Shown: piece after piece, positions 56,013 through 64,000 of the stretch | Numbering within the stretch: position 1 is the first letter of the stretch | How the letters are laid out: every line of letters begins with the position of its first letter | DNA from: Methylobacterium persicinum | GTDB lineage: Bacteria; Pseudomonadota; Alphaproteobacteria; Rhizobiales; Beijerinckiaceae | NCBI RefSeq assembly: GCF_022179525.1 | Contig: NZ_BPQX01000015.1 | Coordinates: forward strand, 1 to 64,000 | DNA: 64,000 nt | Reading direction: 5' to 3' | Made by a program: the position numbers and the translations under genes | Notes under the pieces: model-generated | Databases searched by the model: none | The model's input: only the letters and a program-made list of their open reading frames with translations | What the model was told of the DNA's origin: nothing

Positions 56013-57389
56013 ATGAGCACCGCAGCCTCCACGCCGAGCCCGGCGACCGCCGCACCGATCACGGCGCCGGCCTCCCGCCGCTTCTGGCCCGAGGGGTGGT
56101 GGCGCGTCATCGACATGAAGATCGGCATCATACCCCTGCCAGTCTACGTGATCCTGGCCGGGCTCATCGCGATCCTCGTGCAGGAAGGCGAGATCAAGCC
56201 GGACGGGCCGACGATGATCGCCGTGCTGGCGATGGGCGGCTTCACCTGCGCCGAAATCGGCAAACGGATCCCGATCCTTCGGAACATCGGCGCGGGCGCG
56301 ATCTTCGCGACCTTCATCCCCTCGGCGCTCGTTTACTACAAGTTCGTGCCGCCGCAGATGGAGAAGGCGATCATCGACTTCACCAAGTTCACGAACTTCC
56401 TCTACATCTACATCGCGACGATCATCGTCGGATCCATCCTCGGCATGGACCGGGAGGTGCTGATCAAGGGCTTCCTCAAGATCTTCGCGCCGCTGGCCAT
56501 TGGCTCGGTCGCTGCCGGCCTCGTCGGCACACTGGTCGGGACCCTATTGGGCATCGGCGCCTACAAGACCTTCTTCTTTATCGTGGTGCCGATCATGGCG
56601 GGCGGCGTCGGCGAGGGCGCGATTCCCCTGTCCATCGGCTACGCGGCCATCCTTGGCACGCAGCAGGGCGTGATGTTCGCGCAGGTGCTGCCGCCCGTCA
56701 TGCTCGGCTCGCTCACCGCCATCGTCCTGTCGGGCACGCTGAATTACGTCGGCAAGAAGCGCCCGCACCTCACCGGCAACGGCAAGCTCCAGCCGGACGC
56801 CGACGAGATGAAGTCCAGCGATGCCCAGGCCAAGTCCGAGGCCGCGCGGGCGGGCATCGACCCGGCGACGATCGGGGCGGCGGGGCTCACCGCCATCACG
56901 CTCTACCTCCTCGGCGTGATGTGCCATCACCTCGTCGGCCTTCCGGCGCCGGTGGCGATGCTGTTCCTCGCCGTCTTCGCGAAGCTCGCCAGCGCCGTAT
57001 CCCCCCGGCTCCAGGCGGGCGGTTTCGTCGTCTATAAGTTCGTCCAGGTCAGCATGACCTACCCGCTCCTCTTCGCCATCGGCGTGGCCCTGACGCCTTG
57101 GAAGGAACTGATGGCGGCGTTCACCCTGGTGAATCTCATCACCATCATCGCTACGGTCGGGACGCTGATGACGGTCGGGTTCTTCGTGGGGCGGGCTCTC
57201 AACATGTACCCGATCGAAACCGCCATCGTGAACGCCTGCCATAGCGGCCAGGGCGGAACCGGCGACGTGGCGATCCTCACCGCGGCCGACCGGATGGCGC
57301 TGATGCCGTTCGCGCAGATCGCCACCCGCATCGGCGGCGCCCTCACGGTCACGGGGACGCTCATCGTGATGAAGTGGATCAGCGGGTAG
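56013..57389 (+). CDS. 2-hydroxycarboxylate (citrate/malate) transporter, 2HCT family
   Basis: 458 residues, about 11 helices. MKIGIIPLPVYVILAGLIAI, AVLAMGGFTCAEIGKRIPIL, the re-entrant GGXG motifs (MAGGVGEGAIPLSIGYAAIL; CHSGQGGTGDVAILTAADRM) and QIATRIGGAL with the substrate-binding Arg are the CitS/MaeN signatures. Imports citrate, malate or a similar hydroxy acid with Na+ or H+. GGAGG precedes the ATG. It neighbours the tricarballylate/citrate-type genes 300 bases on. Confidence 0.92.
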   Translation: MSTAASTPSPATAAPITAPASRRFWPEGWWRVIDMKIGIIPLPVYVILAGLIAILVQEGEIKPDGPTMIAVLAMGGFTCAEIGKRIPILRNIGAGAIFATFIPSALVYYKFVPPQMEKAIIDFTKFTNFLYIYIATIIVGSILGMDREVLIKGFLKIFAPLAIGSVAAGLVGTLVGTLLGIGAYKTFFFIVVPIMAGGVGEGAIPLSIGYAAILGTQQGVMFAQVLPPVMLGSLTAIVLSGTLNYVGKKRPHLTGNGKLQPDADEMKSSDAQAKSEAARAGIDPATIGAAGLTAITLYLLGVMCHHLVGLPAPVAMLFLAVFAKLASAVSPRLQAGGFVVYKFVQVSMTYPLLFAIGVALTPWKELMAAFTLVNLITIIATVGTLMTVGFFVGRALNMYPIETAIVNACHSGQGGTGDVAILTAADRMALMPFAQIATRIGGALTVTGTLIVMKWISG

Positions 57390-57460
57390 GCATGGTCCGC
57401 AGGTCCCACCCGTCTCCGTCATCATGTGGCGCGGTGTTTGGTGCCTCGTAGTGGTCTTAG

Positions 57461-57515
57461 GTGGGCCCTGGAGGGTGGGCCCTGGAGGGTGGGCCCTGGA
57501 GCCCTCCTTCGAGGC
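57461..57515. repeat. 14-bp tandem repeat joined to a truncated type B palindrome arm
   Basis: GTGGGCCCTGGAGG occurs twice in tandem and a third time with one base missing (57461-57501). The last copy runs into CTGGAGCCCTCCTTCGAGGC (57496-57515), identical to 78-97 in the type B repeat at the left end of the window. Looks like a decayed repeat element with slippage expansion. Confidence 0.75.
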
Positions 57516-57587
57516 CCGCCGGGTGGGGGGCCACGGTGGTGGATGACAGAGATGACCGCAGCCGGCCCTTGAGGCCGGTCAGTAAAA

Positions 57588-57628
57588 GTGGCATCCGTAC
57601 TTAATATTCAACTTGAATGCGGATCCAC
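57588..57628. promoter_or_regulatory. Nested dyad upstream of the MHS symporter, candidate operator
   Basis: Perfect dyad ATTCAACTTGAAT (57606-57618), flanked by an outer imperfect pair GTGGCATCCG / CGGATCCAC. It lies about 110 bases before the symporter start in an AT-rich patch. The half AACTTGAA also occurs upstream of the divergent dehydrogenase gene. Confidence 0.4.
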
Positions 57629-57731
57629 TGTTCTTGCGGTGTGATGCGTCTTCCGGTTTCCCCAAGGTCCGTGCCGCACGCCATCCTCTGCGACCGCGAC
57701 GGACACTCAGCGCGAATCAGGGAGTGACTCC

Positions 57732-59045
57732 ATGGCCGGTGATCCGGGCGCCATCGATGCGACGGCGCAGTCGCGTCTGGGCGCCATCTTCCGCGCCACG
57801 AGCGGCAACTTCCTGGAGATGTTCGACTTCTTCCTGTTCGGGTTCTACGCGAGCGCGATTTCGAAGGCGTTCTTCCCGGCGGGCAACGAGAACACCGAAC
57901 TGCTGCTCACCTTTACGACGTTCTGGCTCGGCGCTTTGATGCGGCCGCTGGGCGCCATCGTCCTCGGCGCATATATCGACCGGATTGGCCGCCGGAAGGG
58001 CCTCATCGTCACCCTGGCGATCATGGCCAGCGGCACGGTGCTGATCGCGTTCTGCCCCACCTATGCAACGCTGGGCCTCGCCGCGCCGATCATCGTCCTC
58101 ATCGGCCGCCTGCTGCAGGGTTTCTCCGCGGGCGTCGAGATCGGCGGCGTGTCGATCTACCTGTTCGAGATCGCCACGCCGGGCCGGCGGGGATTCTACA
58201 CCTCGTTCCAGTCCGCGAGCCAGCAGGTGGCGATCATGTTCGCGGCCCTGATCGGCTACGTCCTTAATGCGATGCTGACGAAGGCGCAGATCGCCGATTT
58301 CGGATGGCGGATCCCGTTCTTCATCGGCTGCCTGATCGTGCCGTTCATCTTCCTGATCCGCCGGTCGCTGCAGGAGACCCAGGCCTTCGCGCAGCGGCGC
58401 CACCATCCGACCACGCGGGAGATCCTGACCACCGTGGCGGCGAACTGGAAGATCGTGCTGCTCGGCATGATGCTGACCACCATGACCACGGTGACTTTCT
58501 ACATGATCACCGTCTACACCCCGACCTTCGGCAAGACCGTCCTGAAGCTGAGCGAGACCGACAGCCTGATCGTCACCCTGTGCGTGGCCCTCACCAACTT
58601 CATCTGGCTCCCGGTTGGTGGGGCGCTGTCCGATGCCATTGGCCGGAAGCCGGTGCTTCTGACGATCTCGATCCTGTCGCTGGTGACCACCTACCCGGCT
58701 CTGAACTGGCTGACCGCGGACGCCACCTTCGCCAAGATGCTGATCGTCGAACTGTGGCTGTCGTTCTTCTTCGGCGTCTACAATGGCGCGATGGTCGTCA
58801 GCCTGTCCGAGGTCGTGCCGGCCCATGTGCGGGCGAGCGGATTCTCCCTGGCCTACAGCCTCGCCACAGCCCTGTTCGGAACGGCGACGCCCCTCGTCTC
58901 GACCTACCTCATTGACGTCACCAAGGATCGGGCGGCACCGAGCTACTGGCTGATGTTCGCGGCCGCCTGCGGCATCCTCGCGACCCTCGGCCTGTTCCGG
59001 GGCGGCGGCCAACCGGCCGCAGTCACGGACGCGGCGCGGGCCTAA
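57732..59045 (+). CDS. MFS symporter, MHS family (citrate/tricarballylate:H+ type)
   Basis: 437 residues, 12 helices. [20 protein letters not shown] at the N-terminus, the MHS motif [40 protein letters not shown] and [16 protein letters not shown] are those of citrate-proton symporters such as CitA and TcuC. GGGAG seven bases before the ATG. Converges with the GntR regulator gene (stops 9 bases apart) and probably supplies substrate to the TcuA-like dehydrogenase. Confidence 0.9.
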   Translation: MAGDPGAIDATAQSRLGAIFRATSGNFLEMFDFFLFGFYASAISKAFFPAGNENTELLLTFTTFWLGALMRPLGAIVLGAYIDRIGRRKGLIVTLAIMASGTVLIAFCPTYATLGLAAPIIVLIGRLLQGFSAGVEIGGVSIYLFEIATPGRRGFYTSFQSASQQVAIMFAALIGYVLNAMLTKAQIADFGWRIPFFIGCLIVPFIFLIRRSLQETQAFAQRRHHPTTREILTTVAANWKIVLLGMMLTTMTTVTFYMITVYTPTFGKTVLKLSETDSLIVTLCVALTNFIWLPVGGALSDAIGRKPVLLTISILSLVTTYPALNWLTADATFAKMLIVELWLSFFFGVYNGAMVVSLSEVVPAHVRASGFSLAYSLATALFGTATPLVSTYLIDVTKDRAAPSYWLMFAAACGILATLGLFRGGGQPAAVTDAARA

Positions 59046-59054
59046 GCCCGCCTC

Positions 59055-59708
59055 TCATACCTCCTGCAGCATCATGATCCGCGCCTTGAAGGCCGCGCGG
59101 ATATGGCCGCGAGCCGCCGCCTCAGCAGCGTCCCCGTCATGGGCGCGGATGCCGGCGACGATCCGCTGGTGCTCGTCGAGGGCCTCCCGGGCACGCTCGG
59201 GCGCCGCAAGAGTCGTCGTTCCCGGGAGAAGGACGAGGGACAGGCGCATCGTCTCCAGCATGCCCTGCAGGAACCGGTTTCGGGCGCAGGCGTGGATCTG
59301 CCGGTGGAACTGGCGATTGGTGCGGGCCAGCAGGATCGCGTCGCCGACATGGGGGCGATCCCGGGCGACCATCTCTTCCAACACCTCGACCTCGACTTCG
59401 CTGGCATAGATCGCCGCGAGCCGGGCCGCCGTCCCCTCCAGCACCTCCCGCAGGTCGTAAAGTTCGCTGACCTGCCCGTAGTCGAGTTGCGCGACGCTCG
59501 CACCCCGGTGCGGTTCGTGCACCACGAGACCCTGGGTCTCGAGCCGCCCGAGGGCCTCCCGAACCGGCGTGCGGCTCATCGCGAAGCGCTCAGCCAGTTC
59601 CGCCTCGCGGAGGCGGCTGCCGGGCGGGATCTCGCCCTCCTCGATGGCCCGCAGGAGCCGCTCGTAGGCGCCCGTCGCGCTCGATCGCTCGGCCTCCAGG
59701 TTCCGCAT
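59055..59708 (-). CDS. GntR-family regulator, FadR/FCD subfamily
   Basis: 217 residues. N-terminal winged helix: IEEGEIPPGSRLREAELAER then FAMSRTPVREALGRLETQGL. The C-terminal all-helical FCD ligand domain has metal-binding His candidates in RTNRQFHRQIHACARNR and LDEHQRIVAGIRAHD. Such regulators usually respond to a carboxylate and repress neighbouring catabolic genes. Divergent from the TcuA-like gene, so it likely controls that gene and perhaps the symporter. Confidence 0.92.
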   Translation of the reverse strand: MRNLEAERSSATGAYERLLRAIEEGEIPPGSRLREAELAERFAMSRTPVREALGRLETQGLVVHEPHRGASVAQLDYGQVSELYDLREVLEGTAARLAAIYASEVEVEVLEEMVARDRPHVGDAILLARTNRQFHRQIHACARNRFLQGMLETMRLSLVLLPGTTTLAAPERAREALDEHQRIVAGIRAHDGDAAEAAARGHIRAAFKARIMMLQEV

Positions 59709-59804
59709 GGCTCGCCCCCTCCGTCGCGCATGGCCCGAGCCATTCCCAAGCGGAAAACCGAAGACGGTGCAACAAGGGCGAACCCTTGAACATCATTGCA
59801 TGCG

Positions 59805-59816
59805 CTAGTATACAAA
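59805..59816. promoter_or_regulatory. Candidate GntR operator in the gntR/tcuA intergenic region
   Basis: CTAGTATACAAA, centred on the palindrome GTATAC, resembles FCD-type GntR sites (TTGTATACAA style). It lies about 20 bases before the dehydrogenase start, where a repressor would block transcription. Confidence 0.4.
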
Positions 59817-59836
59817 CTTGAAGATCAGATGGGAGG

Positions 59837-61330
59837 ATGGCGGTGGCGAAGCAGCATGATGTGATCGTGGTCGGCTCCGGCAACGCCGCGATGAGCGCCG
59901 CCCTCGCCGCCCTTGAGCGCGGGGCCTCGGTGCTCGTCATCGAGAAGGCGGGGGAAGATCTCGCTGGAGGGAACACCGCCTACACGGCGGGTGCCATGCG
60001 CTTCGTCTATGAAGGCAACGACGACCTCGTGCCGCTTCTCGCCGACCCGGGCGATCCGCGCCTGCCGCGTACGGATTTCGGCGCCTACACCGCGGCGCAG
60101 TTCGAGTCCGATCTGCTCGGCTTCAACGATGGCCGGCCGCTTTCGCGGGAGCAGCGCATCCTCATCGACGAATCTGCGCCGGCCCTCCGGTGGCTCTCGG
60201 CGCAGGGCGTGAAGTTCGAGCCCATCTACTCCCGGCAATCCTTCGAGAAGGATGGCCGCTTCGTCTTCTGGGGCGGCCTCACCCTCGCGACCCATGACGA
60301 AGGTTTTGGGCTGGCGCGGGCCGAACTGGAGGCCCTGACGCGGGCCGGCGGCGAGATCCGTTACAATTGCCCGGCCACCGGCCTGATCGTGGAGGACGGC
60401 GCGGTCGTGGGCGTCGAGACGCCGGATGGGCCCCTGCGGGCCAAAGCGGTGGTGCTGGCCTGCGGCGGCTTCGAGGCCAATGCCGACATGCGCACCCGCT
60501 ACATCGGCGAGGGATGGGACAAGGCCCGGGTGCGCGGGACGCCGCACAACCAGGGCGACGGTCTGAGCATGGCCCTGGCGCTGGGCGCCAAGGCGCACGG
60601 CTTCTTCGGCGGCTGCCACGCCACGCCCATGGACCGGCAGATGCCGGAATACGGCAACCTCGACCTGCCCCACGGGGAGCGGAAGCATTACCGGAAGATC
60701 TGCTACTTCCTCGGCGTCATGCTGAATGCGGAAGGGCGCCGCTTCGTCGACGAGGGCAAGGATTTCCGCAACTACACCTACGCCCAGTTCGGCCGGGCGA
60801 TCATGGAACAGCCCGGCCACGTGGCGTGGCAGATCTTCGACGCGAAGGTCGATCACCTGCTCTACAGCGAGTATCGCTTCCACGACGCGCATTTCGTGCA
60901 GGCCGACACCCTGGACGGATTGCTCGATGAACTCGACGGGATCGACCGCGCGGCGGCGCGGGCGACCCTCGCGACGTTCAATGCGGCGGTGGACGCTGAC
61001 GTGCCCTTCGACCCCACCGTCCGCGACGGGCGCGGCACGAGGGGGCTGCCCCTGCCGAAATCGAACTGGGCGCAGGCGATCGATACCGGCCCGTTCAAGG
61101 CCTATCCGGTGACGGGCGGCATCACCTTCACCTATGGCGGCGTGGAAGTTGGTGAGGCCGGCGGCGTCCGGCGCGAGGATGGCGGTGAGATCCCCGGCCT
61201 CTTCGCCTGCGGCGAGATGGTCGGCGGGGTGTTCTTCAACGGCTATCCGGGCGGGTCGGGCCTCACCTCCGGCGTGGTCTTCGGCCGCCGGGCGGGCTAC
61301 GGCGCCGCGGCGGCCGCCGGGAGGGGCTGA
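59837..61330 (+). CDS. tcuA: FAD-dependent tricarballylate dehydrogenase-like protein
   Basis: 497 residues, flavoprotein of the succinate dehydrogenase/fumarate reductase family. FAD-binding VIVVGSGNAAMSAALAALER, then EKAGEDLAGGNTAYTAGAMR, a TcuA-type segment; later ACGGFEANADMRTRYIGEGW and GYPGGSGLTSGVVFGRRAGY close the FAD site. TcuA oxidises tricarballylate to cis-aconitate. The electron-transfer partner TcuB is not in this window. GTG at 59843, six bases after GGGAGG, is a possible alternative start. Confidence 0.87.
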   Translation: MAVAKQHDVIVVGSGNAAMSAALAALERGASVLVIEKAGEDLAGGNTAYTAGAMRFVYEGNDDLVPLLADPGDPRLPRTDFGAYTAAQFESDLLGFNDGRPLSREQRILIDESAPALRWLSAQGVKFEPIYSRQSFEKDGRFVFWGGLTLATHDEGFGLARAELEALTRAGGEIRYNCPATGLIVEDGAVVGVETPDGPLRAKAVVLACGGFEANADMRTRYIGEGWDKARVRGTPHNQGDGLSMALALGAKAHGFFGGCHATPMDRQMPEYGNLDLPHGERKHYRKICYFLGVMLNAEGRRFVDEGKDFRNYTYAQFGRAIMEQPGHVAWQIFDAKVDHLLYSEYRFHDAHFVQADTLDGLLDELDGIDRAAARATLATFNAAVDADVPFDPTVRDGRGTRGLPLPKSNWAQAIDTGPFKAYPVTGGITFTYGGVEVGEAGGVRREDGGEIPGLFACGEMVGGVFFNGYPGGSGLTSGVVFGRRAGYGAAAAAGRG

Positions 61331-61346
61331 CCCCCCTCCCCGCCCC

Positions 61347-62414
61347 TCACGCGACGCTGCGCTCGATCTCCTCCTCGTCGCAGATCACGCCGGCATTGCC
61401 TTCGAATTCGGCCGCGAGATCGACGGGGGCCTGGGCCGGCGGAGCAGAGGCGCGATGCTTGGCGAAGGTGGACAGGAACAGCCGCATCACGTGGCGCACG
61501 CCGGCATCGTTGATGGTGCGCTGGTCGTCATTGTAGTAGCGCCCCGCATTCACGTTACTGGTGACGATGTCGTAGGCCGGGAAATACACCGCCCGGGGAT
61601 CGTTGCGCGCCACGACCTCCCCTGCCGCCACCCGCAAGACCGACTTGGAGTAGCTGTTCGACTCCATGACGTGCCGGTCCATGTAGGTCGCGATCATCGG
61701 CACCGGGGAAACGGTGAAGATCACCCGCGCCTTCGGGTTCACGCTCCAGAGCCGGTCTAGGAAGCCGTTCAGGTCGGCGAGCACCTCGGCCGCCCCCGCG
61801 TTGACGCATTCGTACAGGTCCGGGTCGAAGGTTCCCCCCGCGACGCCCGGCGCCAGGGGCAGGGCCGCCCCGTCCGCCCGCCAGCGCCAGCCCTCCGTGA
61901 GCCCGAGGGTCAGCACGAACACGTCGAGGGTCTCGAAGAGGTGCCGGACGGCGGCCAGATGCGCGTCGCGGGCGGCGATCACCTCCGCCTCGCTGGCGAA
62001 GCCCTCCGGCTCGACCGTGGGACGGAACGGATCGACGTAGCGCCCGTCATCCCGCAACCACGCCTTCAACTCCGGCTCGAACCGGCAATAGGCCCTGTCG
62101 AAGAGCTGCACGAACTGGCGCGTGTAGTAGAGGTTGCCGTATCGGGCGGAAAAGGTCCCGAACTGCCGGGCCGCCGCCTGCGCCTCGGTCATGCCGGGGA
62201 GCGGCGGCTCGGTCAGATAGTAGTTGAAGCCCGCACCGCGCACCGCCTCGGCCACCCGCTGCGCGAAACACGAGCCCCCCGTCGCGACCCGATCGCCGGG
62301 GGCGATGGTGAAGGCGCCCTTGGGATGAGGATCGACCGCAAAGGGCGGTACGTTCGTCACGACCTTGCGCCAGAATCGCTCGGCCGGTAGACCGGTATAC
62401 GGATTTGTCGCCAT
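61347..62414 (-). CDS. GSCFA-domain protein
   Basis: 355 residues. The family motif is GGSCFAQRVAEAVRGAGFNY near residue 46; ARYGNLYYTRQFVQLFDRAY and VFVLTLGLTEGWR follow, and the late VMESNSYSKSVLRV with DDQRTINDAGVRHVM completes the SGNH-like fold. GSCFA proteins are linked to capsule or surface polysaccharide modification, possibly as esterase or acyltransferase. No signal peptide. Divergent from the WcbI-like gene, with start codons almost touching. Confidence 0.87.
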   Translation of the reverse strand: MATNPYTGLPAERFWRKVVTNVPPFAVDPHPKGAFTIAPGDRVATGGSCFAQRVAEAVRGAGFNYYLTEPPLPGMTEAQAAARQFGTFSARYGNLYYTRQFVQLFDRAYCRFEPELKAWLRDDGRYVDPFRPTVEPEGFASEAEVIAARDAHLAAVRHLFETLDVFVLTLGLTEGWRWRADGAALPLAPGVAGGTFDPDLYECVNAGAAEVLADLNGFLDRLWSVNPKARVIFTVSPVPMIATYMDRHVMESNSYSKSVLRVAAGEVVARNDPRAVYFPAYDIVTSNVNAGRYYNDDQRTINDAGVRHVMRLFLSTFAKHRASAPPAQAPVDLAAEFEGNAGVICDEEEIERSVA

Positions 62415-62434
62415 CGCCGACCCTTCTCAACGCG

Positions 62435-63505
62435 GTGGCGGACTACGCCTCCACTGCCTTCCGCTCAAGACCAGCGCGCATCGTGGCCCTGACCGATCTG
62501 CCGAGGCGCGCCCGCCAAGCCTTCTCCCTGTCGGCCCCTTCCTGGGCGACAGCGTGGCGGGACAGGTCCCGTCGAGCCCCCCCGCGCACCGGACCCTCCA
62601 TCGCCGTCATCGGGAACTGCCAGGCGAGGGTCCTCGCCCAGGCCATGCGGCTGCTCGCGCCTGAGAGCCCCGTCCGGTACCTGTCGATGGGGACGCTGAA
62701 GCGTGACCACGGTCATCTTGACGGTCTCGCCCGCCTGCTGCGCGGCCATGATCACGTCTTCAGCCAAGCATTCCCGGCCGGGCTCATCCCGGGCGGCGAC
62801 AGCGCGCAGCTTCGGGAAGCAGTGCCGCGCCTGACGCTGGTGCCCTCGATCGTCTTTTCCGCCTTCCATCCCGACATGGTCTACGCGGGCGCTGCCTCCG
62901 ACCTCGCGGCTCTCAAGCTCGCGCCCTCCCCCCTCGGGCAGTATCACTCGGCCATCGCCCTCTTCGCCCACAGGCTCGGTCTCGATGCCGGGAAGACGGT
63001 GGCACTCTTCCGAGAGGAGGTGTTCGGCCGCCTCGGCTATCTCGACCACTGGGATCCCGCGGTCCGGGAACTGGCGGCGGCGGCGGCGCAGGTCGGCTTC
63101 CCCCTCGACCGGGAATTGACGCGCTGGGCCCGGCGAGGCGCGTTCATGCACCTCATGAACCACCCGAAGGCCTTCGTGCTTGGCGATATCGCCAAGCGGC
63201 TCCTGCGGGAGGGCGGCCTGAGCCCGGAGCCCGTCGAGGTCGAGGATTACCTCGGCGACGAACTCACGCAGGATGTGGTCTGGCCGATCTATCCGCCCAT
63301 CGCCGAGCAGTTCGGCCTCACCGGATCGTACCTGTTCAAGGCGAGGGCGACGGCGGGTCACTTCCCGGTCCTCTACGACCTCCCGGGTTTCATCGCGGCG
63401 AGCTTCGCGATGTACGACGGCCTGTCGGCGGGGGATCTGCATTGCCCGCGGGTCGAAGCGTGGCTTTCGGCGCCCGACATCGTCGCGATGTTCCGGGCTG
63501 GCTAG
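62435..63505 (+). CDS. WcbI-family polysaccharide biosynthesis putative acetyltransferase
   Basis: About 356 residues. The WcbI signature IAVIGNCQARVLAQAMRLL lies near residue 58, followed by FSQAFPAGLIPGG and LVPSIVFSAFHPDMVY with the conserved His. WcbI of Burkholderia capsule clusters is a CoA-binding enzyme thought to acylate capsule sugars. The start is uncertain: TTG at 62405 overlaps the divergent GSCFA start, and GTG at 62435 avoids it; neither has a clear ribosome-binding site. Confidence 0.8.
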   Translation: MADYASTAFRSRPARIVALTDLPRRARQAFSLSAPSWATAWRDRSRRAPPRTGPSIAVIGNCQARVLAQAMRLLAPESPVRYLSMGTLKRDHGHLDGLARLLRGHDHVFSQAFPAGLIPGGDSAQLREAVPRLTLVPSIVFSAFHPDMVYAGAASDLAALKLAPSPLGQYHSAIALFAHRLGLDAGKTVALFREEVFGRLGYLDHWDPAVRELAAAAAQVGFPLDRELTRWARRGAFMHLMNHPKAFVLGDIAKRLLREGGLSPEPVEVEDYLGDELTQDVVWPIYPPIAEQFGLTGSYLFKARATAGHFPVLYDLPGFIAASFAMYDGLSAGDLHCPRVEAWLSAPDIVAMFRAG

Positions 63506-63530
63506 GGCCGAACCGAAGCCGGGCAGACGG

Positions 63531-63926
63531 TCAGCCCACGGCGTGCAGCGGCATCGCGCCGAGGCCGGCAACGACCGATTGCACCATCGCATCGACCTCG
63601 CGGACCTGGAACGGCTTGCGCAGGAACAGGCCGCCGGGAACCCCGCTGCGTCGCATGGACATCTCGGTCGAGGTGTAGACCACCGGCCGATCAGCATGGA
63701 TGGCCCGGAACGCCTCGGCCACCGTCCATCCGTCGATCAGGCCCGGCAGGTGGATGTCGGTGAACAGCCAGTCGATCTCGGCGCCCCGAGCCCGCAGAAG
63801 CGTGAGGGCGGCCTCGCCGCTCGAAGCCTCCAGGACCCGGACGCCCCGGGTCTCGCACAGGCTCGCGATGATCTCGAGCAGAAGATAGCTGTCCTCGACG
63901 ATCAGGACGCTTTTGGCGCGGGGCAT
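63531..63926 (-). CDS. Single-domain response regulator (CheY-like receiver)
   Basis: 131 residues, receiver domain only. Acidic pocket E11-D12 (LIVEDSYLLLEII), phospho-acceptor D57 (WLFTDIHLPGLIDGW), the Thr/Ser switch (VVYTSTEM) and Lys in FLRKPF. There is no output domain, so it acts by protein contact or as a phosphate relay. No kinase is adjacent; the LOV kinase at the other end of the window is orphaned as well, but a pairing cannot be inferred from this. Confidence 0.92.
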   Translation of the reverse strand: MPRAKSVLIVEDSYLLLEIIASLCETRGVRVLEASSGEAALTLLRARGAEIDWLFTDIHLPGLIDGWTVAEAFRAIHADRPVVYTSTEMSMRRSGVPGGLFLRKPFQVREVDAMVQSVVAGLGAMPLHAVG

Positions 63927-64000
63927 GGCGGGCGACCTGGTGAACGCGAAGGCTCAGACTTGGCCGGGGGTATTAACAACCTGTTAAGCACGATTACGAT

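Noticed and set aside
57461-57501. CRISPR-like repeat
   Set aside because: Three head-to-tail 14-mers without spacers; a simple tandem repeat next to a decayed palindrome, with no cas genes.

Overview
The window is high-GC, tightly packed chromosomal DNA from an alphaproteobacterium. The likeliest source is Methylobacterium/Methylorubrum or a close relative in the Hyphomicrobiales. The evidence is gene content: atpHAGDC without the F0 genes, an ATP12-type F1 assembly factor, a rhizobial-type porin, both GSI and GSII glutamine synthetases with a DUF2735 protein, a LOV histidine kinase, and interspersed palindromic repeats. Genus assignment is inference. No rRNA, tRNA, CRISPR array, transposase or phage gene was recognised.

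Layout. 0-5.5 kb: ilvA, an EcsC-like protein and an AmpG-type permease, then a LOV-domain histidine kinase. 5.6-15.5 kb: mutS, a His-rich secreted protein, an alpha/beta hydrolase, an SDR, ispA, mtgA, argG and two thioredoxin-fold proteins (HCCA-isomerase-like and Tat-exported DsbA-like). 15.7-21.1 kb: the F1 ATP synthase operon atpHAGDC, with GC-rich hairpins between atpA/atpG and atpD/atpC and an intrinsic terminator after atpC. 21.3-25.4 kb: a TonB-dependent receptor and a PepSY membrane protein, translationally coupled, downstream of a clear cobalamin riboswitch. 25.6-32.3 kb: an RluC-type pseudouridine synthase with a long basic N-terminus, HAD phosphatase, ATP12 chaperone, glutathione peroxidase, a Cys-cluster protein and a class III aminotransferase. 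32.4-36.4 kb: a 1355-residue Pls/PosA-type non-ribosomal peptide synthetase, predicted to make a cationic homo-poly(amino acid). 36.5-46.3 kb: histidine phosphatase, PPK2, serine hydrolase, MFS transporter, small exported proteins, otsB-glk and the NAD(P)HX repair enzyme. 46.4-50.1 kb: nitrogen assimilation (glnB, a DUF2735 gene, and GSII and GSI divergently arranged).

50.2-51.3 kb is an AT-rich island inserted between glnA and the RNase D gene. It encodes an RNase A-like (CdiA-CT family) toxin whose stop codon directly abuts the start of a matching immunity gene. 51.4-57.4 kb: RNase D, cupin, EamA exporter, a major porin and a 2-hydroxycarboxylate transporter. 57.7-61.3 kb: a tricarballylate/citrate-type module (MHS-family symporter, GntR regulator, TcuA-like flavoprotein dehydrogenase) without a visible tcuB. 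61.3-64 kb: GSCFA and WcbI surface-polysaccharide proteins and an orphan CheY-like receiver.

The most unusual items are the compact RNase A-like toxin/immunity pair, the Pls-like synthetase, the cobalamin riboswitch upstream of a siderophore-receptor-like gene, and a family of large palindromic repeats. One repeat copy supplies the last codons and stop of the glutathione peroxidase gene.
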